From NCBI RefSeq assembly GCF_019209835.1, contig NZ_JAHUTS010000012.1, positions 62,001-126,000 on the forward strand: 64,000 nucleotides of DNA, read 5' to 3'. The notes under the pieces were generated by a model that saw only the letters and a program-made list of their open reading frames with translations, had not been told where the DNA came from and did not search any database. This document shows, piece by piece, positions 6,947-15,903 of this stretch. The position numbers and the translations under genes were made by a program. The stretch's first letter is position 1; every line of letters begins with the position of its first letter. This stretch comes from Enterovibrio paralichthyis. GTDB taxonomy: Bacteria; Pseudomonadota; Gammaproteobacteria; Enterobacterales; Vibrionaceae.

Positions 6947-9900
6947 ATGCCTACATTTAAAATTTCAAAACTGGCAGCAGCAATGACAATTATTTCAACC
7001 GTCTCCCTCTCGGGTTGTGGCGCTTTTTCTGAAAACGAAAAATCACCCAACACCGGCTCACCGGCACCGGGTCACCTGCGTGTGTATTTAAACATGCTGG
7101 AAAATGACTACCAGGATATGACACTTCACGTCTGGAACAATGAGCAGTGTTCAGCCTACAAAGGCACGGATACAGACTGGAACCGTGGCCTTCAGTTTGA
7201 TGGTGTGGACGACGCATTCGGCGCGTACTGGGATCTGCCAATCCTTGATTCAACCCAGGGCTGCATCAACTTCATTCCGCACCGTGGCGATGAAAAACCG
7301 CTGTCACAGGATGCAAAAGCTTATATCGAAGAAGCCGCGAAAATTGGCTTCCGCGCCTTTACCTTCAAAGGCGATGGCAATGTTTACTACGAACCGCTGG
7401 AACTGCCGCCACTGAACCTGACAGGCGCAACCGCGCACTGGGTAGACGCACAAACCCTGCTCACACCTGCGGATGTTACCCATGTTGAGTTGTATCAGTC
7501 GCTCACGGGCGGTGTGAATATCTCCGGTGATGAGATTTCAGGCTTTGATAAAAAGCTCGACGCGACAGCCAATGCAGAGAGCCGCTGGCAGTCCCGATTC
7601 CCACATCTGGGTGGCATGGCAAGCTGGCACCTGCCGCTGACCAATGACGAGGCAAAATCCCTGCTCAGGGGGCAGTTGGTGGCCGTGGCGAAAAATGCCG
7701 AAGGCAAGATTGTGTCAGCCACTCAGGTACAAATCGCCGGTGTGCTGGATACCCTTTACGTCGAACACGGCACAGCGAATGATGACAACCTGATTTACGG
7801 CGCAACTGTCGCCAATGGCAAAACTGCCTTCAGGTTGTGGGCACCGACAGCGCAGTCCGTCAGCCTTGTCAGTTACGACAGCGACAAGACCAAAACGGGC
7901 ACCGTTCCGATGCAGTTTGATGCCCAATCCGGCAGCTGGTTTGTGGAAACAGACAAACTGGGTCACGGCGATTTCTACCGCTACGACATGACGGTGTATC
8001 ACCCGGCCGTCAACGAAGTGCGTCACTATGAAGTGACCGACCCATACTCACTCAGCCTGTCGATGAACTCGACATTCAGCCAGGTGGTTGACCTTGACCA
8101 TCCCGATCTGAAACCGGCGGGCTGGGATGCGCTGCAAAGCCCGCACAGTCAGCAAAACCCGGCCAAGATGGTGATTTACGAATCACATATCCGCGACCTT
8201 TCCGCGCTGGATGCCTCGGTTTCTGCAACGCATCGCGGCAAATTCAAGGCACTGACTGAAACCGCTTCTGCGCCGGTTAAACACCTGACATCACTGGCGC
8301 AAAGCGGCGTGACCCACCTGCACTTGTTGCCTGTGTTCGACATCGTTTCTGTCAACGAAGACCCGGCGAAGGTGATTGATATTCATCAGCCGTTCAGCCG
8401 CCTGTGTGATATCAATCCGGCAGCGAAAAACAGCGAATTTGCATCCTACTGCGACAGCGACAAAACCGTTGCGCAAGTGTTTGAAATCCTCAAAGCCAGC
8501 GATGGCCCGGATTCGCCACTGGTGCAGAAACTCAACCGACTGGTGGCAGGTCATGACAGCTTCAACTGGGGTTACGATCCGTACCACTACACCGCGCCGG
8601 AAGGTTCGTACTCCACCGCGCCTGATGGCATGACCCGTATCCGCGAGTTCCGCGAAATGGTTATGAGCATCAAGCAGAACATCGGCATGAACGTCATCAT
8701 GGACGTGGTTTACAACCATACCAATGCGGTTGGCCCGGATGCGGATCACTCAGTGCTGGATAAGGTAGTGCCATGGTATTACCAACGCCTGAACACCCAG
8801 TCCGGCGGCGTGGAAACTTCGACTTGTTGTTCTAACACCGCACCGGAAAACGCCATGATGGGACGTCTGATCCGTGACTCGCTGGTGGTGTGGTCGAAAG
8901 ACTACAAAGTGGATGCGTTCCGTTTCGACTTGATGGGTCACCACCCGAAAGCACAGATCCTGGAAGCGCGTGAAGCGGTGCGCCAGGTCAACCCGGATAC
9001 CTACTTCTACGGCGAAGGCTGGAACTTCGGCGAAGTGGCCAACAACACCCGTTTTGAGCAGGCGATTCAGGGCAACATGGCCGGAACCGGCGTGGGGACT
9101 TTCTCCGATCGTCTGCGTGATGCCGTACGCGGCGGTGGCCCGTTCGACGGCGGTGATGCGCTGCGCGCCAATCAGGGCTTTGGTAATGGTGCGTATGTCA
9201 TGCCAAATGACATGAATGGCGTCAGCCGCGAAACCGCGCTACACAGCACCGATCTGGTTCGCCTTGGCATGGCGGGCAACCTGAAAAGCTATGAGCTGAC
9301 CACCTACACCGGTGAGCGCAAACGCGGCGAGCACATCGACTACAACGGCCAGCCTGCGGGTTATGCCGACCAGCCGACAGAAGTGCAGAACTATGTTTCC
9401 AAGCACGATAACCAAACGCTGTGGGACAACAACCAGTACAAGATCCCTTACGAAGCGCCACTCGATACCCGCGTGCGCATGCAGGCGGTGTCACTGGCTA
9501 CCGCCATGTTGGGGCAGGGCGTGCCGTTCACCCATCAGGGCGTTGAACTGCTGCGCTCCAAATCCATGCAGCGTGACTCGTACGACTCCGGTGACTGGTA
9601 CAACCGTGTCGATTACAGCCTGCAGGACAACAACTGGAACAAAGGCCTGCCGCGTGAGGACAAAGACGGCCCGAATTACGACATGATCAACACAGTGATT
9701 GAAGGCCATGGCGACAATGCCAAGCCGGGTCAGGCAGAAATGCAGACCATGGTCAGCTATTACAAAGAGCTGGGAAGCCTTCGCGCCCATTACCCGCTGA
9801 TCACGTTAGGCAATGCAGACGACGTGCTGCGCCGTGTTGGCTTCCTTAATACCGGGGCTTCGCAAATTGCTGGCCTGGTGGTGATGACGATTGATAACGG

Positions 9901-10150
9901 CATCAACGCAGGTGACGACCTCGACAGCAATGTGGACGGTCTGGTGGTGGTGATTAATGCCTCGCCGCAGCAGCAAATCGTGGAGATGGGCCAATCCGGT
10001 CTGGCACTCAGCGCCAAGCACACCAGCGACCTGAAAGGGGATGCGCGTGTGGATGGCACCGCGATTGTGGTTCCGGCATGGACGCCAGCCGTGTTCGAAC
10101 TGACCCGTAATGGCAGCCGCGGCGCGGGTATTCCACCTGTGGCGAACTGA
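6947..10150 (+). CDS. pulA: Pullulanase-type lipoprotein (GH13, alpha-1,6-debranching)
   Basis: This enzyme cleaves alpha-1,6 links of pullulan and branched dextrins at the cell surface or in the periplasm. The 1067-residue protein has a lipoprotein signal (LSGC, C24), then a CBM41-like starch-binding module (residues ~45-125), a linker domain, a CBM48-like module near residue 280, the GH13 barrel (~390-900) and a C-terminal beta domain. Catalytic residues can be placed: D661 in AFRFDLMGHH, E690 in YGEGWNFGE and D821 in SKHDNQ. YESHIRDLS and MDVVYNHT are further family motifs. AAGGA precedes the ATG. Outer-membrane attachment, as in Klebsiella PulA, is plausible, but no type II secretion genes are present in the window. 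Confidence 0.93.
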   Translation: MPTFKISKLAAAMTIISTVSLSGCGAFSENEKSPNTGSPAPGHLRVYLNMLENDYQDMTLHVWNNEQCSAYKGTDTDWNRGLQFDGVDDAFGAYWDLPILDSTQGCINFIPHRGDEKPLSQDAKAYIEEAAKIGFRAFTFKGDGNVYYEPLELPPLNLTGATAHWVDAQTLLTPADVTHVELYQSLTGGVNISGDEISGFDKKLDATANAESRWQSRFPHLGGMASWHLPLTNDEAKSLLRGQLVAVAKNAEGKIVSATQVQIAGVLDTLYVEHGTANDDNLIYGATVANGKTAFRLWAPTAQSVSLVSYDSDKTKTGTVPMQFDAQSGSWFVETDKLGHGDFYRYDMTVYHPAVNEVRHYEVTDPYSLSLSMNSTFSQVVDLDHPDLKPAGWDALQSPHSQQNPAKMVIYESHIRDLSALDASVSATHRGKFKALTETASAPVKHLTSLAQSGVTHLHLLPVFDIVSVNEDPAKVIDIHQPFSRLCDINPAAKNSEFASYCDSDKTVAQVFEILKASDGPDSPLVQKLNRLVAGHDSFNWGYDPYHYTAPEGSYSTAPDGMTRIREFREMVMSIKQNIGMNVIMDVVYNHTNAVGPDADHSVLDKVVPWYYQRLNTQSGGVETSTCCSNTAPENAMMGRLIRDSLVVWSKDYKVDAFRFDLMGHHPKAQILEAREAVRQVNPDTYFYGEGWNFGEVANNTRFEQAIQGNMAGTGVGTFSDRLRDAVRGGGPFDGGDALRANQGFGNGAYVMPNDMNGVSRETALHSTDLVRLGMAGNLKSYELTTYTGERKRGEHIDYNGQPAGYADQPTEVQNYVSKHDNQTLWDNNQYKIPYEAPLDTRVRMQAVSLATAMLGQGVPFTHQGVELLRSKSMQRDSYDSGDWYNRVDYSLQDNNWNKGLPREDKDGPNYDMINTVIEGHGDNAKPGQAEMQTMVSYYKELGSLRAHYPLITLGNADDVLRRVGFLNTGASQIAGLVVMTIDNGINAGDDLDSNVDGLVVVINASPQQQIVEMGQSGLALSAKHTSDLKGDARVDGTAIVVPAWTPAVFELTRNGSRGAGIPPVAN

Positions 10151-10178
10151 TGGTGAAACGCCGAGTTAACTGAATCTC

Positions 10179-10217
10179 AGCACAGCCTCGACATGGGGCT
10201 GTGCTTTTCTCTTTTTG
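10179..10217 (+). terminator. Terminator after pulA
   Basis: AGCACAGCC (10179-10187) pairs with GGCTGTGCT (10197-10205) and the sequence runs into a T-rich tract. It overlaps the leader of malZ, whose start is 20 bp on. Confidence 0.75.
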
Positions 10218-10236
10218 ATATTGAGGTGAATGGACG

Positions 10237-12093
10237 ATGAATACACCTTTTCTTTATCACGGACAGGATTGCCATTGGGTGATCCCGTCGCAGGATTCCC
10301 TGACCGTTCGTGTCGTGACCGAAGCCGGTTTTGAACCGACTGCCTTTTACGTGCGCTGTGAGCCGGACAATGAGCAAAAGCTGATTGCGATGAACGAGGT
10401 GAAAACCGACAACGCCGCCGCCTCCCGCCTGAAAACCTGGCAGGCAGAACTGCCACTGAACCGCGACAAACCCACTACTGTGTATTGCTTCAAAGCGGTA
10501 CAGGGAAACCAGCAGTGGTGGCTGCACGGTGAAGGGGTCTCTATCCGTGTGCCGGGGCTGGAAAAGCAGTTCCGCTACAACGCTGCGCACCAGCCGCCAG
10601 ATTGGGTAAAACACCAGATTTTCTACCAGATATTTCCGGATCGTTTCGCTAACGGCAACCCGTCAATCAGCGTGAAAGACGGCGAATATTGCTTGCAGGG
10701 CAAGGAAAAACCAACGCTGGCAAAACCGTGGGGCGAACCGGTTTCTGAACATGGCACCAACGGCGCGTGCGAATTCTATGGCGGGGATCTGAAAGGGATC
10801 CGCGACAAGCTGGATTACCTGCAGGCATTGGGTGTCACCACCCTGTACCTGAACCCGATTTTCACCGCGCCCAGCAACCACAAATACGACACCTCAGATT
10901 ATTTCAATATCGACCCGCACCTCGGCACCAATGAAGAATTCGCCGAACTGGTGGCAGACCTTCACCAGCGCGGCATGAAAATCGTGCTGGATGCGGTGTT
11001 CAACCACACCTCACTCAACCACCCGTGGTTTGATGGTTTTGAGCGTCGCGAAGATGGCCTCGGTGCGTGGAAAAATCCGTCGTCGCCATACCGCGAGTAT
11101 TACCAGTTTGACGGCGATTCCGACGACTACGTGGGTTGGAACGGCGTCAAAAGCCTGCCCAAACTCAACTACCTCAATCAGGCAGTACGGGACTATTTCT
11201 ACCAAGGCGAAGATGCAGTGATCAAACATTGGCTGCGCCCGCCTTATGGCATTGATGGCTGGCGCTTTGATGTCATCCACATGCTGGGAGAAGGGGAAGG
11301 GGCGACCAACAACGCGCACTATGTGAAAGCGTTCCGCGAGTCGGCCAAGTCCGTCAATCAGGACTGTTATGTGCTGGGCGAACACTTCTTCGAAGCCACC
11401 CAATGGCTGCAAGGCGATCAGGAAGATGGCGCAATGAACTACTACGGCTTCGCCCATCCTGTTCGCGCCTTCTTTACCGGATTGGATATCTCGTTCGACC
11501 CTTGTTACCTGGATGCAGAAACCTTCGCCGCGTGGCTGATGGAAGCCATGGCCAAAGTGCCGTGGCAAAACCAGCTATCACAACTCAACCAGCTCGACAG
11601 CCACGACACCATGCGTTTCCTGACCATGGCGAACGGCGATGAAGCTACCCTGAAAAGTGCGCTGATGTTCCTGTTCTGCTGGGTTGGTGTGCCATGCATT
11701 TACTACGGCACGGAAGTGGCAATGGAAGGCGGGCACGACCCGGACAACCGCCGCACCTTCCCCTGGGAGCAACTGGACAACCGCGAGGATATGGTCGCTT
11801 TCATCAATACCCTGACCACACTGCGCCGCGAATCCAACGCCCTGCAAAGCGGCAGCCTGCAATGGCTTTACGCCAAAGGTGACGTGCTCGCTTTCGCACG
11901 AACCCTGGGTGATGACGTCGTGATTTGCGCAGTCAACCGTAGCGAAGATCAAGCCACCATTTCGCTGCCACTCTGGCAAACCGGCACAACGCAAACCTGT
12001 TTCAGCACGCTGTTTGGCAGCAAGAGCGTGAAAGCCAGTGAACGTGAGTTGATGATGACGGTGGAAGGGAAGTCAGCGCAGATTTTGTGGTAG
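10237..12093 (+). CDS. malZ: Maltodextrin glucosidase MalZ (GH13_21)
   Basis: MalZ removes glucose from the reducing end of cytoplasmic maltodextrins. The 618-residue protein (E. coli 605) aligns with MalZ along its length: an N-terminal beta domain, then WVKHQIFYQIFPDRFANG, FYGGDLKGI, YLNPIFTAPSNHKYDT and VFNHT. Catalytic residues are D345 (GWRFDVIHMLGE), E382 (LGEHFFEA) and D457 (LDSHDT). There is no signal peptide, as expected for a cytoplasmic enzyme. Neopullulanases and cyclomaltodextrinases are close relatives, so some activity on cyclodextrins is possible. Confidence 0.88.
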   Translation: MNTPFLYHGQDCHWVIPSQDSLTVRVVTEAGFEPTAFYVRCEPDNEQKLIAMNEVKTDNAAASRLKTWQAELPLNRDKPTTVYCFKAVQGNQQWWLHGEGVSIRVPGLEKQFRYNAAHQPPDWVKHQIFYQIFPDRFANGNPSISVKDGEYCLQGKEKPTLAKPWGEPVSEHGTNGACEFYGGDLKGIRDKLDYLQALGVTTLYLNPIFTAPSNHKYDTSDYFNIDPHLGTNEEFAELVADLHQRGMKIVLDAVFNHTSLNHPWFDGFERREDGLGAWKNPSSPYREYYQFDGDSDDYVGWNGVKSLPKLNYLNQAVRDYFYQGEDAVIKHWLRPPYGIDGWRFDVIHMLGEGEGATNNAHYVKAFRESAKSVNQDCYVLGEHFFEATQWLQGDQEDGAMNYYGFAHPVRAFFTGLDISFDPCYLDAETFAAWLMEAMAKVPWQNQLSQLNQLDSHDTMRFLTMANGDEATLKSALMFLFCWVGVPCIYYGTEVAMEGGHDPDNRRTFPWEQLDNREDMVAFINTLTTLRRESNALQSGSLQWLYAKGDVLAFARTLGDDVVICAVNRSEDQATISLPLWQTGTTQTCFSTLFGSKSVKASERELMMTVEGKSAQILW

Positions 12094-12121
12094 AGATTGC
12101 TGCTGGTTTTGGCTTTTGGTT

Positions 12122-12161
12122 CTTCCCCCTTTTTAAGGGGGAAGTTAGATGGGGGTGCTCT
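12122..12161 (-). repeat. Palindromic repeat, left copy bracketing the AAA/TOPRIM gene
   Basis: CTTCCCCCTT-TTT-AAGGGGGAAG (12122-12144) is followed by TTAGATGGGGGTGCTCT. Read on the minus strand it is CCCCCATCTAA followed by the palindrome, the same unit found at 13877-13909 on the plus strand. Confidence 0.7.
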
Positions 12162-12240
12162 TGGGCATCAACCAATTTATGATGAAGTTTCGACTGGAAC
12201 AGTAGAAGGTGGAAAACCAACTGTAAGTCTAAGATATTAA

Positions 12241-13743
12241 TTACGCGGCACTATCTCTAGGCTCAAGTAAAGGTTCAATCTTTTCTCTCAACCAATTTCT
12301 AACATCTGCGGTGTAATCATCCCAAGCGTTCGTAGTCGCGACCAAATCTACTATCTTTGACAGACCTACTCGTCGTTCCAGACCAAGTCTATCGATAATG
12401 TCATTTATATATTTATGACTTTCATCAGCAACAACAATGTCGAGGGCAGCCTGAATGATTTCTTGGAATTCTTCATTTTCAGAATGACCAATATTGCAGA
12501 TTAGTTGATGCAAGTACGTTTCAGGTTTAGACCCATCAGGGAGATGATATTGTTTGATTACATCAATTGCTCTTGCCCTATACGTATCAGATAAATGATC
12601 TGTCCCTGTAATAACTCTATTCAATTGTGCGGATTTTTGTTCTCTAGTTGAGTAAACATCACCATCTAAAACAAATAGTGTGTTGGATATGTCTTGGTTG
12701 CTGAATAATAGGCCTGCAGCAGCAGTAAAGCTGTTTGATGCTGCGCCAAATCGCTGAATTGAAACCAAGCGCTTTCCGCGCAACTGAGAAGCAAGCTTAG
12801 TGACAATTGCAGAAGAAAGATCATCCTCGACGAATATCTCTAGTGGCTTTGGTTGTTCACCAGTTAGTCTGTTTATTGCATCTGGAGTTGTCTCATTGAA
12901 ACACAATGTTTTGTTGGGTGTGCTAAATAAGTGACGTATGTTAACTATATCCGACAAGGATATTACAGTCTCTCTGTGAGTTGTAAATACAACTTGCAAA
13001 GACTTTTCAGTAGCTCTTGCATGGATAACCTTGATCAATGCCATCATTGCTTTGTCGTGCAACAATAAATCTAGTTCATCAATTAGAATTAAAGAGTTAC
13101 TTGGTGCATTATAAAGAGTGGTAAGGATATGAAATACTTTTTGCTCGCCCGCACTCATACTCAAAGCAGAATATCTCAAACCTTCAACTTCAACACCCAT
13201 GAAATTTTTTCCAGAAGCAGAGTGTATATTGTACTTCAGGTATCTACGATTCAAAATCAGTGAGGCTTTCTGTAGGATGATTGTAAATATATCTTCTGCT
13301 ACTTCATTTGTAGAGTAGTTGATTTTTGCTTGTTTCTTCTCCATTTCTATCATCGGTACGCATTTATCTATACCAATATAGAAAAGATCTCGCTTCGGTT
13401 GTCGAGCGTAAATTGGCTTCCATCGAGATGATTTTTCGTATGGTGTTTTGACGCTTCTATGTAGTGTTGGGCCATCACGATATGTATGGGTAATTTCCAT
13501 GTAAGAGTCATTCCAAAGTGCATCGGTACTTGGAAGGAAGAAATTACTAAATTTTAGGTTTTCCCCTTTATCTGCTGGTTGATAGGCACAAGCTAGCGCA
13601 TGGAGGACGGTCGATTTACCATTACCATTTGGGCCTAGAATTGCAGTTACGGGCGAACCATCGAAATCTAACTCTAACTCAATTAGATTTTTAAGTTTAC
13701 GGACTTTAAGAAATTCCAGTTTTTGTTGACAGATAGCAGCCAT
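12241..13743 (-). CDS. AAA/ABC-type ATPase with TOPRIM-like C-terminus (OLD-family-like)
   Basis: The N-terminal ~300 residues form an SMC/ABC-like ATPase: Walker A GPNGNGKST (37-45), signature SMSAGEQ (195-201), Walker B SLILIDEL (217-224) and switch His256 (TTHRE). The C-terminal ~200 residues contain FVEDD with E306 and VLDGD with D360/D362. These resemble the acidic motifs of TOPRIM nuclease domains in OLD-family proteins such as GajA and OLD, many of which act in phage defence. The fold assignment is inference from motifs. No partner gene adjoins it. It is visibly AT-richer than the sugar genes on either side and lies between inverted palindromic repeats. The ATG at 13743 has GAGTGA upstream; a GTG at 13752 is the alternative start. 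Confidence 0.75.
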   Translation of the reverse strand: MAAICQQKLEFLKVRKLKNLIELELDFDGSPVTAILGPNGNGKSTVLHALACAYQPADKGENLKFSNFFLPSTDALWNDSYMEITHTYRDGPTLHRSVKTPYEKSSRWKPIYARQPKRDLFYIGIDKCVPMIEMEKKQAKINYSTNEVAEDIFTIILQKASLILNRRYLKYNIHSASGKNFMGVEVEGLRYSALSMSAGEQKVFHILTTLYNAPSNSLILIDELDLLLHDKAMMALIKVIHARATEKSLQVVFTTHRETVISLSDIVNIRHLFSTPNKTLCFNETTPDAINRLTGEQPKPLEIFVEDDLSSAIVTKLASQLRGKRLVSIQRFGAASNSFTAAAGLLFSNQDISNTLFVLDGDVYSTREQKSAQLNRVITGTDHLSDTYRARAIDVIKQYHLPDGSKPETYLHQLICNIGHSENEEFQEIIQAALDIVVADESHKYINDIIDRLGLERRVGLSKIVDLVATTNAWDDYTADVRNWLREKIEPLLEPRDSAA

Positions 13744-13876
13744 GCATTTCACTCACACATAGATTAACACCGCAAGGTCATGTACTTTATACCAAAATTC
13801 CCATTGATGCATCTGAGTGCATACTGAGTGTTAGGCTGCTCAGTACTGCATCAAGTGAGAACTCCCAAAGAGCCAA

Positions 13877-13909
13877 CCCCATCCTAACCTTCCCCTTGAA
13901 AAGGGGAAG
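13877..13909 (+). repeat. Palindromic repeat, right copy bracketing the AAA/TOPRIM gene
   Basis: CCCCATCCTAAC is followed by CTTCCCCTT-GAA-AAGGGGAAG (13889-13909). It is the inverted counterpart of the repeat at 12122, and in both copies the CCCCATC side faces the ATPase gene. Confidence 0.7.
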
Positions 13910-13961
13910 GGACTAAAAGAGCCAAATGCTCAGTATCCCGACAGCTTTTGCAGCTTCCCAA

Positions 13962-13996
13962 TAAAAAAAAGCCCCAAGTATCATCACTCGGGGCTT
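13962..13996 (-). terminator. Terminator of the oligo-1,6-glucosidase gene
   Basis: On the minus strand AAGCCCC pairs with GGGGCTT (13990-13996 and 13969-13975), followed by eight T (the A run at 13963-13970 on the plus strand). Confidence 0.8.
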
Positions 13997-14030
13997 CGTC
14001 TTTTCTACTTCACAAATTGTCCAACTGACT

Positions 14031-15698
14031 TTACTTAACCAAAATCGCGAACGATTCATAAGGCGTGAGCGTCAGTATTTGTTCCAGTGCTGAACGGGCA
14101 ACGCCATTGTGAACCAGGCATTCCCCTCCAATTTGCCATTCGGCCGGAACATCAACAGTGATGGTGTCGGCGGAGAAGTTGTTGATGGCGACAATCTTCA
14201 CACCGTCCAGTTCGCGCACATAACCAAACAGGCTTGGGTGTTCGGCGAACAGTGGGGTGAATGAGCCGTAAACAATCACAGGGTGCTGTTGGCGCATTTC
14301 GACCAGGTGTTTGTAGTGCCAGAACACAGAGTCTGTGTCTGTCAGAGCAGCATCGACGTTAATTTCAGTGTGGTTCGGGTTGGCCTGAATCCAAGGGGTG
14401 CCTTCGGTAAAACCGCCGTGGGTCGAAGCGCTCCACTGCATTGGCGTACGGGCGTTGTCGCGGCTGTTTTCGTGGATCGCGGCCATCATGGCTTCTGGTG
14501 AAACGCCGTTTTCAGTGCGTTCGCGGTAGAAGTTCAGGGTTTCAATGTCGCGGTATTCTTCGATGGTGTCGAATGCCACGTTGGTCATGCCAATTTCTTC
14601 ACCCTGATAGATATACGGCGTGCCTTTCAGCAGATGCATGGCGGTTGCCAGCATCTTGGCGGATTTGACGCGGTGCTCGCCGTCGCAGCCGTATTTGGAG
14701 ACCACACGCGGCAGATCGTGGTTGTTCCAGAACAGGGAGTTCCAGCCGTTGTCGGCCAGCTCTGTCTGCCATTTGGTCAGCACGGCTTTAAAGGTTGGAA
14801 GTTCCAGCGGTACTGGCGTCCATTTGTCACCGTTGCCCCAAGTCAGGGTGATGTGCTCAAACTGGAACACCATGGAAAGCTCTTCACGGGCTGGGTCGCT
14901 GTAAAGCTTGGCGATTTCCGGTGTTGCGCCCCAGGTTTCACCCACGGTCAACAAATCTTTGTCGCCAAAGGTGGCGCGGTTCATTTGCTGTAGCAGTGGG
15001 TGCAGGCGTGGGCCGTTGCCTGTGATGCCTTTGTCGATCTCTTTGCCGATAAGGTCAATCACATCCATGCGGAAGCCGCCGATACCGCGGTCAATCCACC
15101 AGTTCATCATCTGGTGAACCTCTTCCTGCACCTTCGGGTTTTCCCAGTTCAAATCCGGCTGTTTCTTTGAAAACAGGTGGAAGTAGTATTCGCCGGAAGC
15201 TTCATCATACTGCCATGCGGAACCGCCGAACAAAGAGCCCTGATCGTCCGGCGCAGAGCCGTCTTCGTTTGGCTTGCGCCAGATGTAGTAGTCGCGGAAC
15301 GGGTTGTCTTTGCCTTTTTTGGCTTCTTCAAACCAGCGGTGTTCGTCCGAGGTGTGGTTAACCACCAAATCCATGATGATGCGGATGCCGCGGTCGCGGG
15401 CTTTGGCGAGCAGTTCATCCATGTCTGCCAGGGTGCCGAACTCCGGCGCGATGTCCTGATAGTCGGAGATGTCATAGCCGTTGTCGTCCATCGGTGACTT
15501 ATACACCGGAGACAGCCAAATCACGTTCACGCCCAGGGTTTTCAGGTAATCGAGCTTGCTGATGATGCCTTGGATATCACCGATACCGTCGCCATTGCTG
15601 TCGCAAAAACTGCGCGGGTAGATTTGATAAACCACAGCGTTGTGCCACCAAGGATTATTTGCTGGATAAATGGCATTGGCCTGTGAAGTTGTGTGCAT
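14031..15698 (-). CDS. GH13_31 alpha-glucosidase, probable oligo-1,6-glucosidase
   Basis: This 555-residue cytoplasmic enzyme probably hydrolyses the non-reducing alpha-1,6 links of isomaltose, panose or isomaltodextrins. Motifs are WWHNAVVYQIYPRSF, GDGIGDIQGI, LVVNHTSDEH and PDLNWENPKV. The catalytic residues are D212 (GFRMDVIDLI), E254 (VGETWGAT) and D328 (NNHDLPR). The Val straight after the nucleophile is typical of alpha-1,6-specific members; alpha-1,4-specific maltases usually have Ala or Thr there. Trehalose-6-phosphate hydrolase also has Val, but no trehalose PTS is nearby. The ATG at 15698 was chosen because AGGTGA precedes it; a longer reading frame from 15746 lacks this. It is divergent from a LysR regulator. 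Confidence 0.88.
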   Translation of the reverse strand: MHTTSQANAIYPANNPWWHNAVVYQIYPRSFCDSNGDGIGDIQGIISKLDYLKTLGVNVIWLSPVYKSPMDDNGYDISDYQDIAPEFGTLADMDELLAKARDRGIRIIMDLVVNHTSDEHRWFEEAKKGKDNPFRDYYIWRKPNEDGSAPDDQGSLFGGSAWQYDEASGEYYFHLFSKKQPDLNWENPKVQEEVHQMMNWWIDRGIGGFRMDVIDLIGKEIDKGITGNGPRLHPLLQQMNRATFGDKDLLTVGETWGATPEIAKLYSDPAREELSMVFQFEHITLTWGNGDKWTPVPLELPTFKAVLTKWQTELADNGWNSLFWNNHDLPRVVSKYGCDGEHRVKSAKMLATAMHLLKGTPYIYQGEEIGMTNVAFDTIEEYRDIETLNFYRERTENGVSPEAMMAAIHENSRDNARTPMQWSASTHGGFTEGTPWIQANPNHTEINVDAALTDTDSVFWHYKHLVEMRQQHPVIVYGSFTPLFAEHPSLFGYVRELDGVKIVAINNFSADTITVDVPAEWQIGGECLVHNGVARSALEQILTLTPYESFAILVK

Positions 15699-15779
15699 GG
15701 GTTCACCTGTAATAAGTCTGAATGCTTGGCGCAATACTAGGAACAAATCGGGGTGACCGGAAATACAAGAACAGGCGAG

Positions 15780-15802
15780 TGATATAGAAAATATTTATAT
15801 CA
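15780..15802. promoter_or_regulatory. Palindrome in the divergent glucosidase-LysR promoter
   Basis: TGATATA-N9-TATATCA is a perfect inverted repeat between the two divergent genes. LysR-type operators often have a T-N11-A core with dyad symmetry, so this is a candidate site for the neighbouring regulator; that is inferred from position. Confidence 0.45.
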
Positions 15803-15903
15803 TTGGGTATAAAGGCCACTCCCGTCACGAATTCGCAGGGTCTGCTGAATTTAGCGTCTTTCCAGACTGTGAATTGCGTCAAATGCCATTGTTGGAGCAC
15901 ACC

